Assembly: GCF_041146795.1 (NCBI RefSeq)
Contig: NC_135183.1
Location: 14,112,840-14,176,839, forward strand
Length of the DNA stretch: 64,000 nucleotides
Reading direction: 5' to 3'
Origin: Maylandia zebra
Lineage: Eukaryota; Chordata; Actinopteri; Cichliformes; Cichlidae
A program made the position numbers and the translations under genes. Each line of letters opens with the position of its first letter. The first letter of the stretch is position 1. The notes beneath the pieces were generated by a model that saw nothing but the letters and a program-made list of their open reading frames with translations, did no database searches and was not told the DNA's origin. This document shows, in pieces, positions 33,448 to 44,721 of the stretch.

Positions 33448-34380
33448 GAAAAAATTTCTATAAAGATTGAAATCTGAAATGATGATTTTTATCTACAGTG
33501 CCATCAGGTATCAGCACTTCATTTCCAGTCAAGAACTGCATGTCTGAAAACATCTGTACAGCAGTGGCCAGCCTTTTAAGTCTCCCTGTCTTGAATCTTG
33601 GGAACGTCAGCTGTTGTAATAACAATTTGTGTGATGCTGCTCCAACAACAACTATCACGTTCATCTATCTTCTATCTGGACTTATCTATATTATCTATTA
33701 GAAGAAAACCAAAAGGCTTGATACACCTTGTGAAGCATCAGAAAGGCTCAGAAAACACCTTTTTCAAGACCTGATTGGGCTTACGAAATCCAAATTTAGA
33801 TAAAAGAGACTGGAGTCTGTCTGAAGCCGAGGTACAATAAAAAGGTATCAATATAAAACAAATAAAAAAACCTGCATACATACCAATATTTACTCGATAT
33901 ATCATACTTTCTGCATATTTTCTTTTTTCTTTTAATTATCAATTTTAAGGCTTGTGTGAAATGTGGAACTGGAGCATTCCTTGTAGCAGGAAAAATAGTA
34001 TCAATATCTGAAAATAATGAAGATTTAACTGAAACAATGCTAAAGACTTTACAGGCATGAACAATCTACTGCATAAGGGATTCTGCATAAATGGCTCTCA
34101 ATGTAAAACCAGTAACAAAATAAATAAAAAGAAGGAAAAAAATCTGTTTGAAACTGATATGAATCTTATTTATTGTTTTGTTTTTGTCATGTTATGCTGG
34201 TGGTCATACTTAGGCCAAACAGAATACAATACAAAATGAAGAAATAAAAACAGAAACATTTCCATGGTGTCCAACCTGTGTTTGGTAATGACGGTGTGCG
34301 TTGACATATCCTCCAATCCGTACTGTAATTGGCTGTTAAAGTAATGGCACAAAAATCCACACACTTATGGTACAAAATGT
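33448..34380 (+). repeat. Segmental duplicate, copy B (left block)
   Basis: Counterpart of 6358-7350; high similarity with small indels. It ends at TATGGTACAAAATG, where copy A turns into its AT microsatellite. Confidence 0.8.
33499..33701 (+). pseudogene. Orphan terminal exon of an LU gene (duplicate of gene A exon 5)
   Basis: The acceptor ATCTACAG is followed by an open 67-codon stretch matching gene A exon 5: GISTSFPVKNCMSENICTA and then NVSCCNNNLCD, the family closure. It ends in the same Thr run and hydrophobic tail with a TAG stop. Only about 50 bases of the preceding intron are conserved; exons 1-4 are absent and the space is filled by an LTR and L1. The AATAAA next to the stop in gene A is changed here. 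Most likely a non-functional fragment of a duplicated gene, unless an upstream gene splices into it. Confidence 0.7.
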
Positions 34381-34489
34381 AGCTTTAAGAGCTATGAGTA
34401 AGAGTAATGATAAGAGTTGTGAAAGCTATCTGAATCATATATTATCCTTCGGCAATGTCACTCAGAAACAGCCTATATATGATGAATTC

Positions 34490-35425
34490 AGCTGAGATGG
34501 CTAGATGGAAGTAACCTTCCATGAAGGTTCTTTGTGCTCCTTTTCTTTCTCCAGTTTCTGCTCCTTGAGGTATTCACTGAGGTATTCAAGCACCCGATCA
34601 GTTGTGGCCATCTCCCTGGTGTACTCATGGATTTTTTTGTGTTTCATCCTGGACAGTGGTTCTTACACTCACTAGTCCCTGGTCACCTTACTGCCGCTTA
34701 GCGTACACCTCAAGGTGCTGGACTCTGAGTGAAACCCCTCATGCATAGTAAAGCCTTTCCTTGTCTTGATGTCAGTGGCTTCTGTCTCCTCCTTTGGCCA
34801 ACTTATTATCCCAGCAGGGTATCTAAAGGGTATCTAAAGGCCAATATGTGTTGGTTGGCCAGATTTTGTACTTCCCATTTAGCTGACTCCTCAGGCCTTT
34901 TTCTCTGTGGGTATTTCATTGTTGTGGCTTTCCTAGCAGCCTCGTCATGGGTCCCATTTACCTGTGGGATTCCAAGGTACTTGTAGCTTTTCTTATGTCT
35001 GCGATGTTGTCTTCTGGTAGTGCAATCCCCTCAGTTCTGACTACCTTCTCCCGTCTGAATGACATTCTCATGTCATTGCTGTAGGTCTTAGTGGTGTGGA
35101 TCAATGAACTGATACCTCGTTCACTACTGGCAAACAGCATTATGACATTCATTTAGAGGAGGTGGCTAACAAGTCCTCCATTTTGTAGTCTGCATCCACA
35201 GCCAGTTTTGTTAATGTTAATGGCTGAGAGGGTTCAGTTCTACGCAGCAGTGAGAACAAAGGATATTCTTGGTAGATCCCACACTTATGGTGACTTGTGC
35301 TTGAAGTTGGCCTCTAGTGTTATTCTGCACATTCCCATCCAATTCCTGATGAAGGGGCAGAGAGTCCGAGGCTTTTTTGTAATCAATCCCGGCAGTGCAC
35401 AGGTTGGTTCGTCTGCTGTAGATAC
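34490..35425 (-). mobile_element. Decayed LINE fragment (internal RT-like region)
   Basis: On the minus strand, broken frames give SSLIHTTKTYSNDMRMSFR and VVRTEGIALPEDNIADI, then PAGIISWPKEETEATDIKTR, resembling the post-catalytic part of the LINE family that may also have supplied 7499-8138. Many stops. The upstream end (about 35160-35425) has further RT-like segments. Clade not assigned. Confidence 0.5.
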
Positions 35426-35429
35426 AGTG

Positions 35430-35791
35430 TAGAGAAATGACCAAAAAGATGGAAGACAGCAAACAAATCTTTATTTAAATAGCATATAGGAAAGTACACT
35501 TTCCTATATAAATATATCCTATATAAATATACATAAAACATTACAAATCTAGCTGATGAAAAATAAGAATACAAATAGTATTCTATAGTATCATTTAAAT
35601 AAAGTAGAAACAAAGGCCATTCAACAGACTTGCAAATTGGAAGTTACCAGAGATTGACCCTTGACATTCATGATAACTTCTTTGTGTACATGCTGTTCAG
35701 AGCCATCGCTTTTGTTTAGCAACACTGTCTCTAATATTACTAACAGTAAACACAAATTTTACATTTGTATGTGTAAAGTAATGTGATGTGT
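35430..35791. other. No recognisable gene
   Basis: AT-rich sequence between the LINE fragment and the first MITE. Confidence 0.4.
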
Positions 35792-35795
35792 TTAA

Positions 35796-36715
35796 CCCTT
35801 TAGAGCCGGTCGGAGCGGGCACGCTCTGTTTTGCATAACTATTTTTAAATCCCGGTAGCACTGCAACCACGTAAGCTAGTGCAATAATTTTTTTTGCATA
35901 TGAAACCGGAGGAGTTGTACTTACATCTTATGCCATCAGCTTGTCCTAGGTCACAGTTTCCTTCCACATATAGCTTTGCAAAAACTGCATAAAAAGCGCT
36001 TGCAGGAACAAAAACATAATATTCCAGAAACACGCTTTGCCGATCCGATCAGCTGTTCATAACACTTCCTACGTTGGAATAGACGTCAGCGCGAACTTTT
36101 GCATGTCCGCCATTACCTGCCCAAAACAGGAAGTGACGTCATTTTCGCGGAAATTTAGTTTTTTTTTTTTACCATCATGGCCTCAGGGCCTATACTGGTA
36201 TTTTTAAAAGTTATGTTAGACTTTATGACTTTCTGTGTCGTTTCTGGGATGCTTAGGATTCATATTGCACTGCTGGAAATAGTTTATTTTGATGCATATG
36301 CTGCTTTTTTGCAAATTTGCAGTATAATATTTATTTTCATTTTTTCTGCAGTGTATAAAAATCGGTGTATTTCAAAAATAAAACTATGAAGACACAAATT
36401 AATTTCCTGTGGTGGGAAACTATTTTGTGCAACTTTTTTGTATTTACAGTTTTGCGGGATAAGCCTCTTAAATTTCTCTAACTAGAAATATATGTTAAAA
36501 AAGCAAAAACGATTTTCAATTTTTTTGTAGTTTGTTGCACTTTTTTGCAATTTATGTAATTACTATGCACTTAATGAATACATATTATTAAAATCTGGGC
36601 TATAATTGTTGTATTGATGTATAGCAACTTGAAATGCTCCCAAAAATGGCTCCACACCATGTAAAAATATAATATAAGCTCTGGCGGACTTGGTTCTATG
36701 GTAGGTCTTAAAGGG
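35796..36715 (+). mobile_element. piggyBac-type MITE, copy 1 (TTAA TSD)
   Basis: 920 bp bounded by CCCTTTA inverted termini (CCCTTTAGAGCC / GGTCTTAAAGGG) and flanked by TTAA at 35792-35795 and 36716-36719. TTAA target duplication with CCC-starting ends is the piggyBac signature. No transposase. Confidence 0.8.
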
Positions 36716-36735
36716 TTAAAGTGTATTCTATAGAT

Positions 36736-39700
36736 CAGGGGTCGGCAACCCTAGGCACGCGTGCCAGCGGGTTAACTGATGGCACAACTATAGCTGGACT
36801 GGCCATCGGGCATACTGGGCATTTGCTCAGTGGGCCCATGGTGAATTTTTTTTTTTCTGACGGTATAAACAATGAAAGGTGGTGGATTGGCCAGATGCTG
36901 GCTGATGTGTAAAAATAACTCAGTTGTTTGGTGGTCCGAGTGTCAGGTGAACTGAACTTCAGGTAAGAATTTATGACCTGCAGTTTATCTGGGTCAGATA
37001 TAAACCAAGTTTAGGTGGAGTTTTTTTTTCGTTGTGCTGACTTTTTACAGTCAGTTACAATAACGTGTACTGCGTACTAGCTAGCATGACAGAGTTTCTA
37101 TACAGCTGGGTGGGTGCTATGATGTTACTGATAGCGAATCGTCCCGTATTCAGAGAAAATATTACGCGTTTCGTATTGAGCTGAAAAGAAACCCGATTTG
37201 TCCCGGACTTCAGCTAGAATAGAAAAAAAGACACAAAGCTGGAGTTATTCTGCATTATTACGCTGCAGCTGCCTCTTCTTCTCTCATCCTCTCACCCTCC
37301 CGCACCTGTTGCTACTTCAATCATGAAATGGATCAATGATCAGCTGATCGGCTTTTCTCTCATGTTTGTTTATTGCCCACTTTGCGCCAGAAAGAGGAAA
37401 CCAGCGGATATTGCGCTAAACAACAGCAGCACGTTTAAGCTTGATCAGCTGTTGTTAGAATTTATTTAATATTAATTGTTGTTTGCTGGAGCCACAGCTG
37501 GAAAAGCTGCTGGTCACGATAACGGTTTGATATGTGGTGAGAGGTAAACATGAAGATGAAAACAGGAGATGTCCTTACTGAATCATCAGAGCTGAACAGG
37601 TGATGGAGAAACAGGTTTACCTTTTAGGTGACATGAATGAGTTGAAGGGAAGTTATGAACTGTTTCTGAGAGACAAATAACCCCAGGATCCTTTTCTATG
37701 TAGCTGACAGCTGGTAAGTGTGCAGGGGCGGGTCTAGCAAAGTTTTGCCATGGGGCCAGGTAGAGCATTAACAAGAAAAGGAGGGCACAAAAAATACTTT
37801 TCTTTCTTATTCTCATTTAAAATGTCTCGCTTTTAACAAATAATTATCCGAATCTTACAACCAAAGTTTTCATCTGATGTCAAATGTATAGAAATCCATT
37901 ATTGTACATAGTAATTTTTTTCAGGGTCCCAACATAATTTCTTCAGAAGAAAGTACTGTACATGATGCCAGTATTTTCCCACATTTTCTAGATTCTGTAT
38001 TAGTACTTTGTGTAAAATGCCATCAAAAAAATTAAGTTTTATTCTTTCTCACGTCTTTCTATCTCCTTTCACTTTTTAAAGGTTGCCATGTTAGAAAAAA
38101 TATTTTGCCCTGCCATGCTGTTTAACCCTTTACAGCCGATCGGAGCGGGCACGCTCTGTTTTGCGTAACTATTTTTAAATCCCGGTAGCTCTGCAACCAA
38201 GTAAGCTAGCGCAATAATTTTTTTTGCATATGAAACTGGAGGAGTTGTACTTACATCTTATGCCATCAGCTTGTCCTAGGTCACAGTTTCCTTCCACATA
38301 TAGCTTTGCAAAAACTGCATAAAAATCACTTGCAGCAACAAAAACATGATATTCCAGAAACACGCTTCGCCGATCCATCAGCTGTTTGTAACACTTCCTA
38401 CGTCCATCAGCGCGAACTATCACATGACCGCATGACCTGCCCGAAACCGGAAGTGACGTCATTTTGCGGAAATGTAGTTTTTTTACGATCGGGGCCTTAT
38501 GAGCTTGTGTTTTACTTGTTATGTGTTTTAAAAAGTTATGTTTGACTTTATGACTTTCTGTGTCGTTTCTGGGATGCTTAAGACTCATATTGCACTGCTG
38601 GAAATAGTTTATTTTGATGCATATGCTGTTATTTTGCAAATTTGCACTATAATATTTATTTTCGTTTTTCCTGCAGTATATAAAAATTGGTGTATTTCAA
38701 AAATAAAACTATGAAGACACTTAAAATAAATTTCCTGTGGTGGGAAACTAGTTTGTGCAACTTTTTTGTATTTACAGTTTTGAGGGATAAGCCTCTTAAA
38801 TTTCTCTAACTAGAAATATATGTTAAAAAAACAAAAACGATTTTCAATTTTTTTGTAGTTTATTGCACTTTTTTGCAATTTATGTAATTACTATGCACCT
38901 AATGCAGACATATTATTAAAGTTTGGGCTATAATGGTTGTATTGATGTATAGCAACTTGAAATGCTCCCAAAAATGGCTCCACAGCATGTAAAAATATAA
39001 TATAAGCTCTGGCGAACTTGGTTCTATGGTAGGTCTTAAAGGGTTAATGATGTGGTAAATAAATAGTTTATGAAAATATCATTAAATCTGTCATTTATTA
39101 TTTTTAATATTCAGTAATGGTCATGTCTCGCCTCTAGTCTTCTCTGTCTTAATTTCAGGTTTCCACCATATGATGTAGATAGTTCAGGAAGTTAACTCAA
39201 CCAAGCAGTCTTTGGGTTTCGGCTAAGTACTGTTTAGAATACCAGAATAGGGAGGATGGTGTAGATTTAAGTTTATTAGAATGATACATATGTACCAACA
39301 AGACAGTGTACATCACTGTCACAATGACGTTTGTTTTCATTCAAAGGCTTTATGGTTTTTCCTATAATACCTGGTGGGCCGGTCTCTAGTCAAAATGCCT
39401 GGGCCAATTTTTTTGTCCCAGTCCATTCCTGGGCACGACATGCAGTGAATGAATCTGAGAAGGATTAAAAAAAAATGGCTGCGCCAGCGGTGCACATCAA
39501 AAATTAGCTCGCATAGACATAATAGTTTTGCCGCTTCTAAATGACGGTATCTTAGCTAACAACCCCAACTACCAGATTCAACTTGTAATTGGCTAAAAAT
39601 AACTTAGCCTACCGGTGAGAGTCACGTTGTTAGCTTTCCACTTTCCGACACTTCAAAAGCTTCAGGAGCTGTCCGCTCAGCACAGCATCAGCACCACGGA

Positions 39701-40430
39701 AATACACGGATACATCTGTAGACTCGAGACAGAATTCACAATGTGTTTTTGGGACTTTCAGGTGTGTGGACCAATGTTTTCTTTTCTAATCAAACCAGAA
39801 ATCTTTAATGAGCAGCTGGATTTGTCTTGCATTAACTGGCTGAGTTAATGCCAGTTAATGCAACATCGAAGCAGCTGGAATCCATAGATGTGCGTATTCA
39901 TGGAGCTGCATTTTCACCTGCTGGACATCACTACCTGACAAGTTTGACTGTCTTCAGAACATTGCAGAGGCCTTATTGACAGTATTTGGCTCTACATATC
40001 TGTGTGAGCAGATTTTCTCTCACATGAGTGTCCTCAGGTAGCCATCTGAATGCTGGACACTCGGAGACCTGTGTCTCTGAGTGGGAGACCAGAGATCACA
40101 TAACATGTGTGTCTCTGTATTAACAGACATGTCATATTGGCTTAGTTTATTTTTCTTATCATTGTTGTGAGGAGACCATAAATAGCATTTGTATTTTCTG
40201 TTGTACAGTTCATTTGCTATTATGGAGTTCTTGTTATGGGTAAAAGGTGTCTTTTTTTGTTTCAAAATAGCTGATAACTATTCACTGATAGCTGCCAACA
40301 TCTGCGAACAAATATAATTCTATAAAGTGGTTCTATATAGTGTGTAACTGTTTATATAGCGTGTTATTAAATTTATTGCTAATGCAATCATATGGCACAC
40401 TGACTTCTGAGGAAATTTTAGATGGCGCAT
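36736..40430 (+). mobile_element. Decayed hAT element region, interrupted by other repeats
   Basis: Left end CAGGGGTCGGCAACC is a typical hAT terminus. Near the right, 39615-40040 holds transposase remnants: DFQVCGPMFSFLIKPE and FGSTYLCEQIFSHMSVLR, the latter the conserved C-terminal dimerisation motif of hAT transposases, with frameshifts and stops. Within it are a second piggyBac MITE and another element with ends at about 36795 (TGGACTGGCC...) and 39420 (CAGTCCATTCC). The right terminus is not clear. From 40430 to 40813 I see nothing specific. Confidence 0.5.
38126..39043 (+). mobile_element. piggyBac-type MITE, copy 2 (TTAA TSD)
   Basis: 918 bp, about 90% or more similar to copy 1 by eye and in the same orientation. 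Ends CCCTTTACAGCC / GGTCTTAAAGGG, flanked by TTAA at 38122-38125 and 39044-39047. Both copies keep a short minus-strand reading frame with GNCDLGQADGIRCKYNSS; it matches no domain I know. Confidence 0.8.
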
Positions 40431-40818
40431 GCTATAGATGCAAGCTACCTTGAAGAAAAGCTAAAATAAGAGGGACCATTATTGTACTCTCAGTGATTAG
40501 TCCATGTTTTCTTTTGTTTTTTCACTTAGGGAAATACAGGCGCATTTGGACCCATCAAACACTTGTTTTTACCCAAAAAATGATGTGGATGTTCTGACTA
40601 CTAGGCACTGACATTTGTTTTCTGTTAATGTGCTTTAATGTTATTAATGTAATGTAATTCTGAATATTGGAATTTAAGTTCCAGAGAAGAGCCAGCACTT
40701 AATGGTGTGTGGATATCCCACCCGTCACACTCATCCACAGACAAACCTTAGACTCAGTTTGTCTTCATTTGACTGTAACGTAATGACTAAGTTGTTGTGT
40801 CACATCTACTATTCCAAA

Positions 40819-41408
40819 TGTTCTGTCCTCACTAAGCGTTGTCCTCGTGAACGTAGACTCAGCTATACAGACAGCTAAACACTCTCAAAATCCAGGGAAC
40901 AGGCCAATGTGTTGAGTTGGATGATTTAATAAGGAAAAAGTGTGAAACTGTTGACAAAACCAGAAATAAACCAATAAAAATGTTGCCTCAATATACAGTA
41001 TAACAAACACATATTCAAAAATATGACCACAATATTTATCTGCTTAGTGAGTGCCCGAATAAAACATCAAATGAAATCACACTCATGATCAAAACGTTAA
41101 AGAAACCACATGACATATGAGCTAGCTTAACCTCACTAGCTTAGGTTATACATGCATTCAAATTAAATTCTAACTACAAACTATATCACGCCTTCACAAC
41201 AAATAATAATGCACACAAGTTGTCTCAGTGATAACAAACAATATTACTCACAGATGATGCCGTTTATCAGCTTGTGAAGGCATGGATGGCAACAGATTAA
41301 TGGAGGTGAAACTGCCTCTGGCTCGATCTTACAGAGTAAAAAAAATACACAAAAACAACCACTAGAGGGCAAACTGCTGCAGAACAGAAAATACCTAATG
41401 CCAGCATA
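40819..41408 (-). repeat. BEL/Pao 3' LTR
   Basis: 590 bp. Contains about 165 bases (from about 41113 to 41280) that the 5' LTR lacks; otherwise nearly identical to it. Confidence 0.85.
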
Positions 41409-41445
41409 CTCCCCACCTGACATCCCTAGGATGTCAAACTGCACA

Positions 41446-44400
41446 TCACTTGACAGAGTTTCTCTGCAACAGGAGTATAACTTCAGACACTGGCCTTAAG
41501 TAAAGTTTTGGAACACTGTCTCTGAAAACTTTCACCTCGACCTTCCTGACCTTCCCATCGTCACTTGGAAAAGTCCTTGTGATCAGTCCTGTGGGCCAGT
41601 CATGCCTCTTCAGTGAATTGTCTTTCATCAGAACAACGTCTCCGTCCATGAGATTAGGTCTCTCCGTTCTCCATTTCTTTCGACCTTGTAGACTACTGAG
41701 GTACTCCCTTTTCCACCTCTCCCAGAATGTGTTGGCCAAGCTTTGAACCTGATGCCACTGACGTCTGAAGATATTACTATCATCAAAGTTACCAGGAGGA
41801 ACAGGAAGTACAGCAATCTTCTGAGTTAGCAGCATAGCAGGAGTGAGGATGAGAGGTTCGTCTGGATCTGTGGACACTGAAGTAAGTGGTCTGGAATTGA
41901 CAATTGCAGTTACCTCTGCCATAAATGTTGTCAGGACCTCATGTGTGAGCTGAAAAGACCCAAGCTTGAGGAACATTGCGTCAAGGATCCGACGTGTGAC
42001 ACCGATCATCCTCTCCCAGCTTCCCCCCATGTGTGAAGAGTGGGGAGGGTTAAACAGCCATACACAGCCCTGATCAGACAGGTAGTTGGACACTTCCTTG
42101 TTGTTACAGCCTTTGGAAGTGATCCCAAGCTCTCGACAGGCTCCAACAAAATTAGTACCACAGTCTGACCTTAGCTGTTTGACAGGCCCTCTAACTGCAA
42201 AGAAGCGTCTTAGAGCGTTAATGAAGCTGGATGAATCCATTGATTCGATGACCTCGATGTGTATGGCACGCACGCTCATACATGTGAAGATGATTGCCCA
42301 ACGCTTACTGTTGGCTAGCCCTCCACGTGTCCTCCTTGAGGTGACACACCATGGTCCGAACACATCCAATCCAACAAAGGTGAACGGAGGATCTGTACTC
42401 AAGCGATCAGCAGGCAGGTCTGCCATTATCTGCTCCTCCTCTCTCCCACGCAATCTTCGACATGTCACACAGTTGTAGACCAAACTGCTGACAGACCGTC
42501 TTCCTCCAACAATCCAGAAACCAGCACTCAAGTGTCGTCCTTGATGGCAGACTTGTTCATGGCAGTGTCTGATAAGCAAGGAGGTAACATGATGTTTACC
42601 AGGCATGATAACTGGCTGACCCTCTTCTGCTGTGAGCTGTGACTTTTTCAGTCGTCCTCCGACGCGGAGAAGACCTTCAGAATCAATGAAAGGACAAAGC
42701 TTGCTGAGAGAGCACTGTTTAGGGACCTGACCTCCCTTTTGTAAGCAGTGTATTTCTTCTGAATAGACCTGCCTTTGGACAGCAAGCAAAATTCTGATCC
42801 TTGCATGATGCAGCTGGTCTGGACTGAAAAGCAGCTTGCAGTTGTGCCAACCATGGCAAGGACCTTCTTTTGCTGCCCTTGTAAAGGAGTAAGCAATGTG
42901 GCAGAGCCTGGCAATAGCTCTGGTGAGTGACCTCCAACTTGAAAATCGCTCAAAGCGTTTACTGCCCAGCTGAAATGACAAATTTGTGGCACAAGTCACT
43001 ACTTCTGGACGTAGTTCCACATCTGTTGCGGGTTCAACTAGGCTGAAAGCTTCCTGTTTTAAGTGACAATGTTGCTTGTCTACAAGAAAGGCTGGTCCAG
43101 ACAACCAGGAGGAAGCTGCAAGCTGGTTAGCTGGAATCGCTCTAGTTGCCTGGTCAGCTGGGTTGACATCAGAAGGAACATAGTTCCATTGGCTTTTGTT
43201 GGTTGAACGTCTGATCCTTTGTACCCTGTTATGAACATAGACGTAGAACCGTCTAGAGTCATTAAATATATACCCAAGCACTACTTTACTGTCTGAGAAA
43301 AGCTTGATGTCGTCTACCTGAATGTCCAACTCTGCAGACATAACCTCTGCCAGTTCCACTGCAAGAACGGCTGCACAGAGCTCAAGCCTTGGGATGGTGA
43401 TGTCAGGCTTAGGTGCCAACTTTGTTTTCCCAAACAGGAATCCAACTTCGCTATGTCCTGCAGCATCTGTGACTCTCAGATAAGCAACAGCAGCAATAGC
43501 TTTGGTAGATGCATCACAAAAGATACAGATCTCCTTGCTCTGAGCTGTGGAGAGTGGGACCATTGTGTAGGCCCTTGGGATCTTCAACTCTCTTAGGTCT
43601 TGAAGAGATGTGCACCACCTCTGCCACTGTTCAAGCTTTTCTCGGGGCAGTGGTGCATCCCAGTCACAAGTCTCAGTGGTGAGTTCTCTCAAAATGAGGC
43701 GGCCCTGAACACTGAAGGGAGCAGCGAACCCCAACGGGTCAAATAAGCTGTTGATAGTAGACAACACACCCCGACGAGTAAAGGGTTTTTCAGCGCAGTC
43801 CACACGGAAAGTTAGAGTATCTGTAGCAAGATCCCAACCAAGACCCAGGCTGCGCTGCATGGGAGGGGAGTCCTGACCCACGTCCAGGTCTTGCAGGTTG
43901 CTAGCTAGATCTTCAGCTGGAAATGCCCTCATGACCTCAACACTATTAGACACAATCTTGTGTAGCCTGAGGTTGGATTGCGCTAGCATGTCTTGTGCAC
44001 CTTTCAGCACTTTGATGGCATCTTCTGCACTGAGGAAAGATTTCAGGCCATCATCAACATAGAAATGTCTGTGCACAAAGCTCCGCACTTCGGGTCCATA
44101 GTCCTCTTCACCCTCCATAGCCGTCCTCTTCAGGCCATAAATGGCCACAGCTGGCGAGGGACAGTTACCAAACACATGAACCCTCATGCGGTACTCCAGC
44201 ACTTTGTCATCAAGTTGGTGGTTACGAAACCACAAGAATCGGAGGTGGTCCCGATGATCCTCCCTCACTAGGAAACTGTGGAACATCTGTTGAATGTCTG
44301 TCATCACAGCCACTGGGTCCATTCTGAAACGCATGAGAACCCCAATTAGGGTGTTGTTGAGGTCCGGGCCTTGTAAGAGCACATCATTCAATGAGATGCC

Positions 44401-44721
44401 TTTGAACTGTGCGCTTGAATCAAAGACGATCCTTATTTTTCCCGGTTTCTGGGGGTGATAGACACCAAAGGAAGGTAAATACCAATACTCTTTGTCAGGC
44501 TCTGGTGGAGGAGCTGGCTCAGCGTGTCCATTTTTGAAAATATCCTCCATGAAATCTATGAAATGATGTTTCATCTCCGGTTTCCTATTCAAGGTACGGC
44601 GAAGTGACATCAGTCGGCTGAGGGCTTGCTCTCGATTATTTGGTAAACGTGGTCTTGGACTACGAAATGGCAGGGGAGCCACCCAGCTGTTGGAATCATC
44701 TTTCTTGAACTCCTTGTTCAT
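41446..44721 (-). CDS. BEL/Pao Pol: reverse transcriptase, RNase H, integrase (1091 residues)
   Basis: RT: IRIVFDSSAQFKG near residue 97, then HVFGNCPSPAVA, and catalytic YVDD at 221-224. RNase H region: FCDASTKAIAAVAYLRV, TIPRLELCAAVLAVELAE and LFSDSKVVLGYI, the BEL/Pao variant. Integrase: zinc-binding HCHEQVCHQG with CVTCRRL, then core motifs GLDVFGPW, LRSDCGTNFVGA and GGSWERMIG giving D, D and E. A C-terminal domain follows with GDVVLMKDNSLKRHDWPTG. The frame is uninterrupted and the main catalytic residues look present, so the coding part may have been active recently. Translation needs reinitiation at the ATGA overlap or a -1 shift from Gag, or else a one-base change has broken an ancestral single ORF. 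Confidence 0.85.
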   Translation of the reverse strand: MNKEFKKDDSNSWVAPLPFRSPRPRLPNNREQALSRLMSLRRTLNRKPEMKHHFIDFMEDIFKNGHAEPAPPPEPDKEYWYLPSFGVYHPQKPGKIRIVFDSSAQFKGISLNDVLLQGPDLNNTLIGVLMRFRMDPVAVMTDIQQMFHSFLVREDHRDHLRFLWFRNHQLDDKVLEYRMRVHVFGNCPSPAVAIYGLKRTAMEGEEDYGPEVRSFVHRHFYVDDGLKSFLSAEDAIKVLKGAQDMLAQSNLRLHKIVSNSVEVMRAFPAEDLASNLQDLDVGQDSPPMQRSLGLGWDLATDTLTFRVDCAEKPFTRRGVLSTINSLFDPLGFAAPFSVQGRLILRELTTETCDWDAPLPREKLEQWQRWCTSLQDLRELKIPRAYTMVPLSTAQSKEICIFCDASTKAIAAVAYLRVTDAAGHSEVGFLFGKTKLAPKPDITIPRLELCAAVLAVELAEVMSAELDIQVDDIKLFSDSKVVLGYIFNDSRRFYVYVHNRVQRIRRSTNKSQWNYVPSDVNPADQATRAIPANQLAASSWLSGPAFLVDKQHCHLKQEAFSLVEPATDVELRPEVVTCATNLSFQLGSKRFERFSSWRSLTRAIARLCHIAYSFTRAAKEGPCHGWHNCKLLFSPDQLHHARIRILLAVQRQVYSEEIHCLQKGGQVPKQCSLSKLCPFIDSEGLLRVGGRLKKSQLTAEEGQPVIMPGKHHVTSLLIRHCHEQVCHQGRHLSAGFWIVGGRRSVSSLVYNCVTCRRLRGREEEQIMADLPADRLSTDPPFTFVGLDVFGPWCVTSRRTRGGLANSKRWAIIFTCMSVRAIHIEVIESMDSSSFINALRRFFAVRGPVKQLRSDCGTNFVGACRELGITSKGCNNKEVSNYLSDQGCVWLFNPPHSSHMGGSWERMIGVTRRILDAMFLKLGSFQLTHEVLTTFMAEVTAIVNSRPLTSVSTDPDEPLILTPAMLLTQKIAVLPVPPGNFDDSNIFRRQWHQVQSLANTFWERWKREYLSSLQGRKKWRTERPNLMDGDVVLMKDNSLKRHDWPTGLITRTFPSDDGKVRKVEVKVFRDSVPKLYLRPVSEVILLLQRNSVK

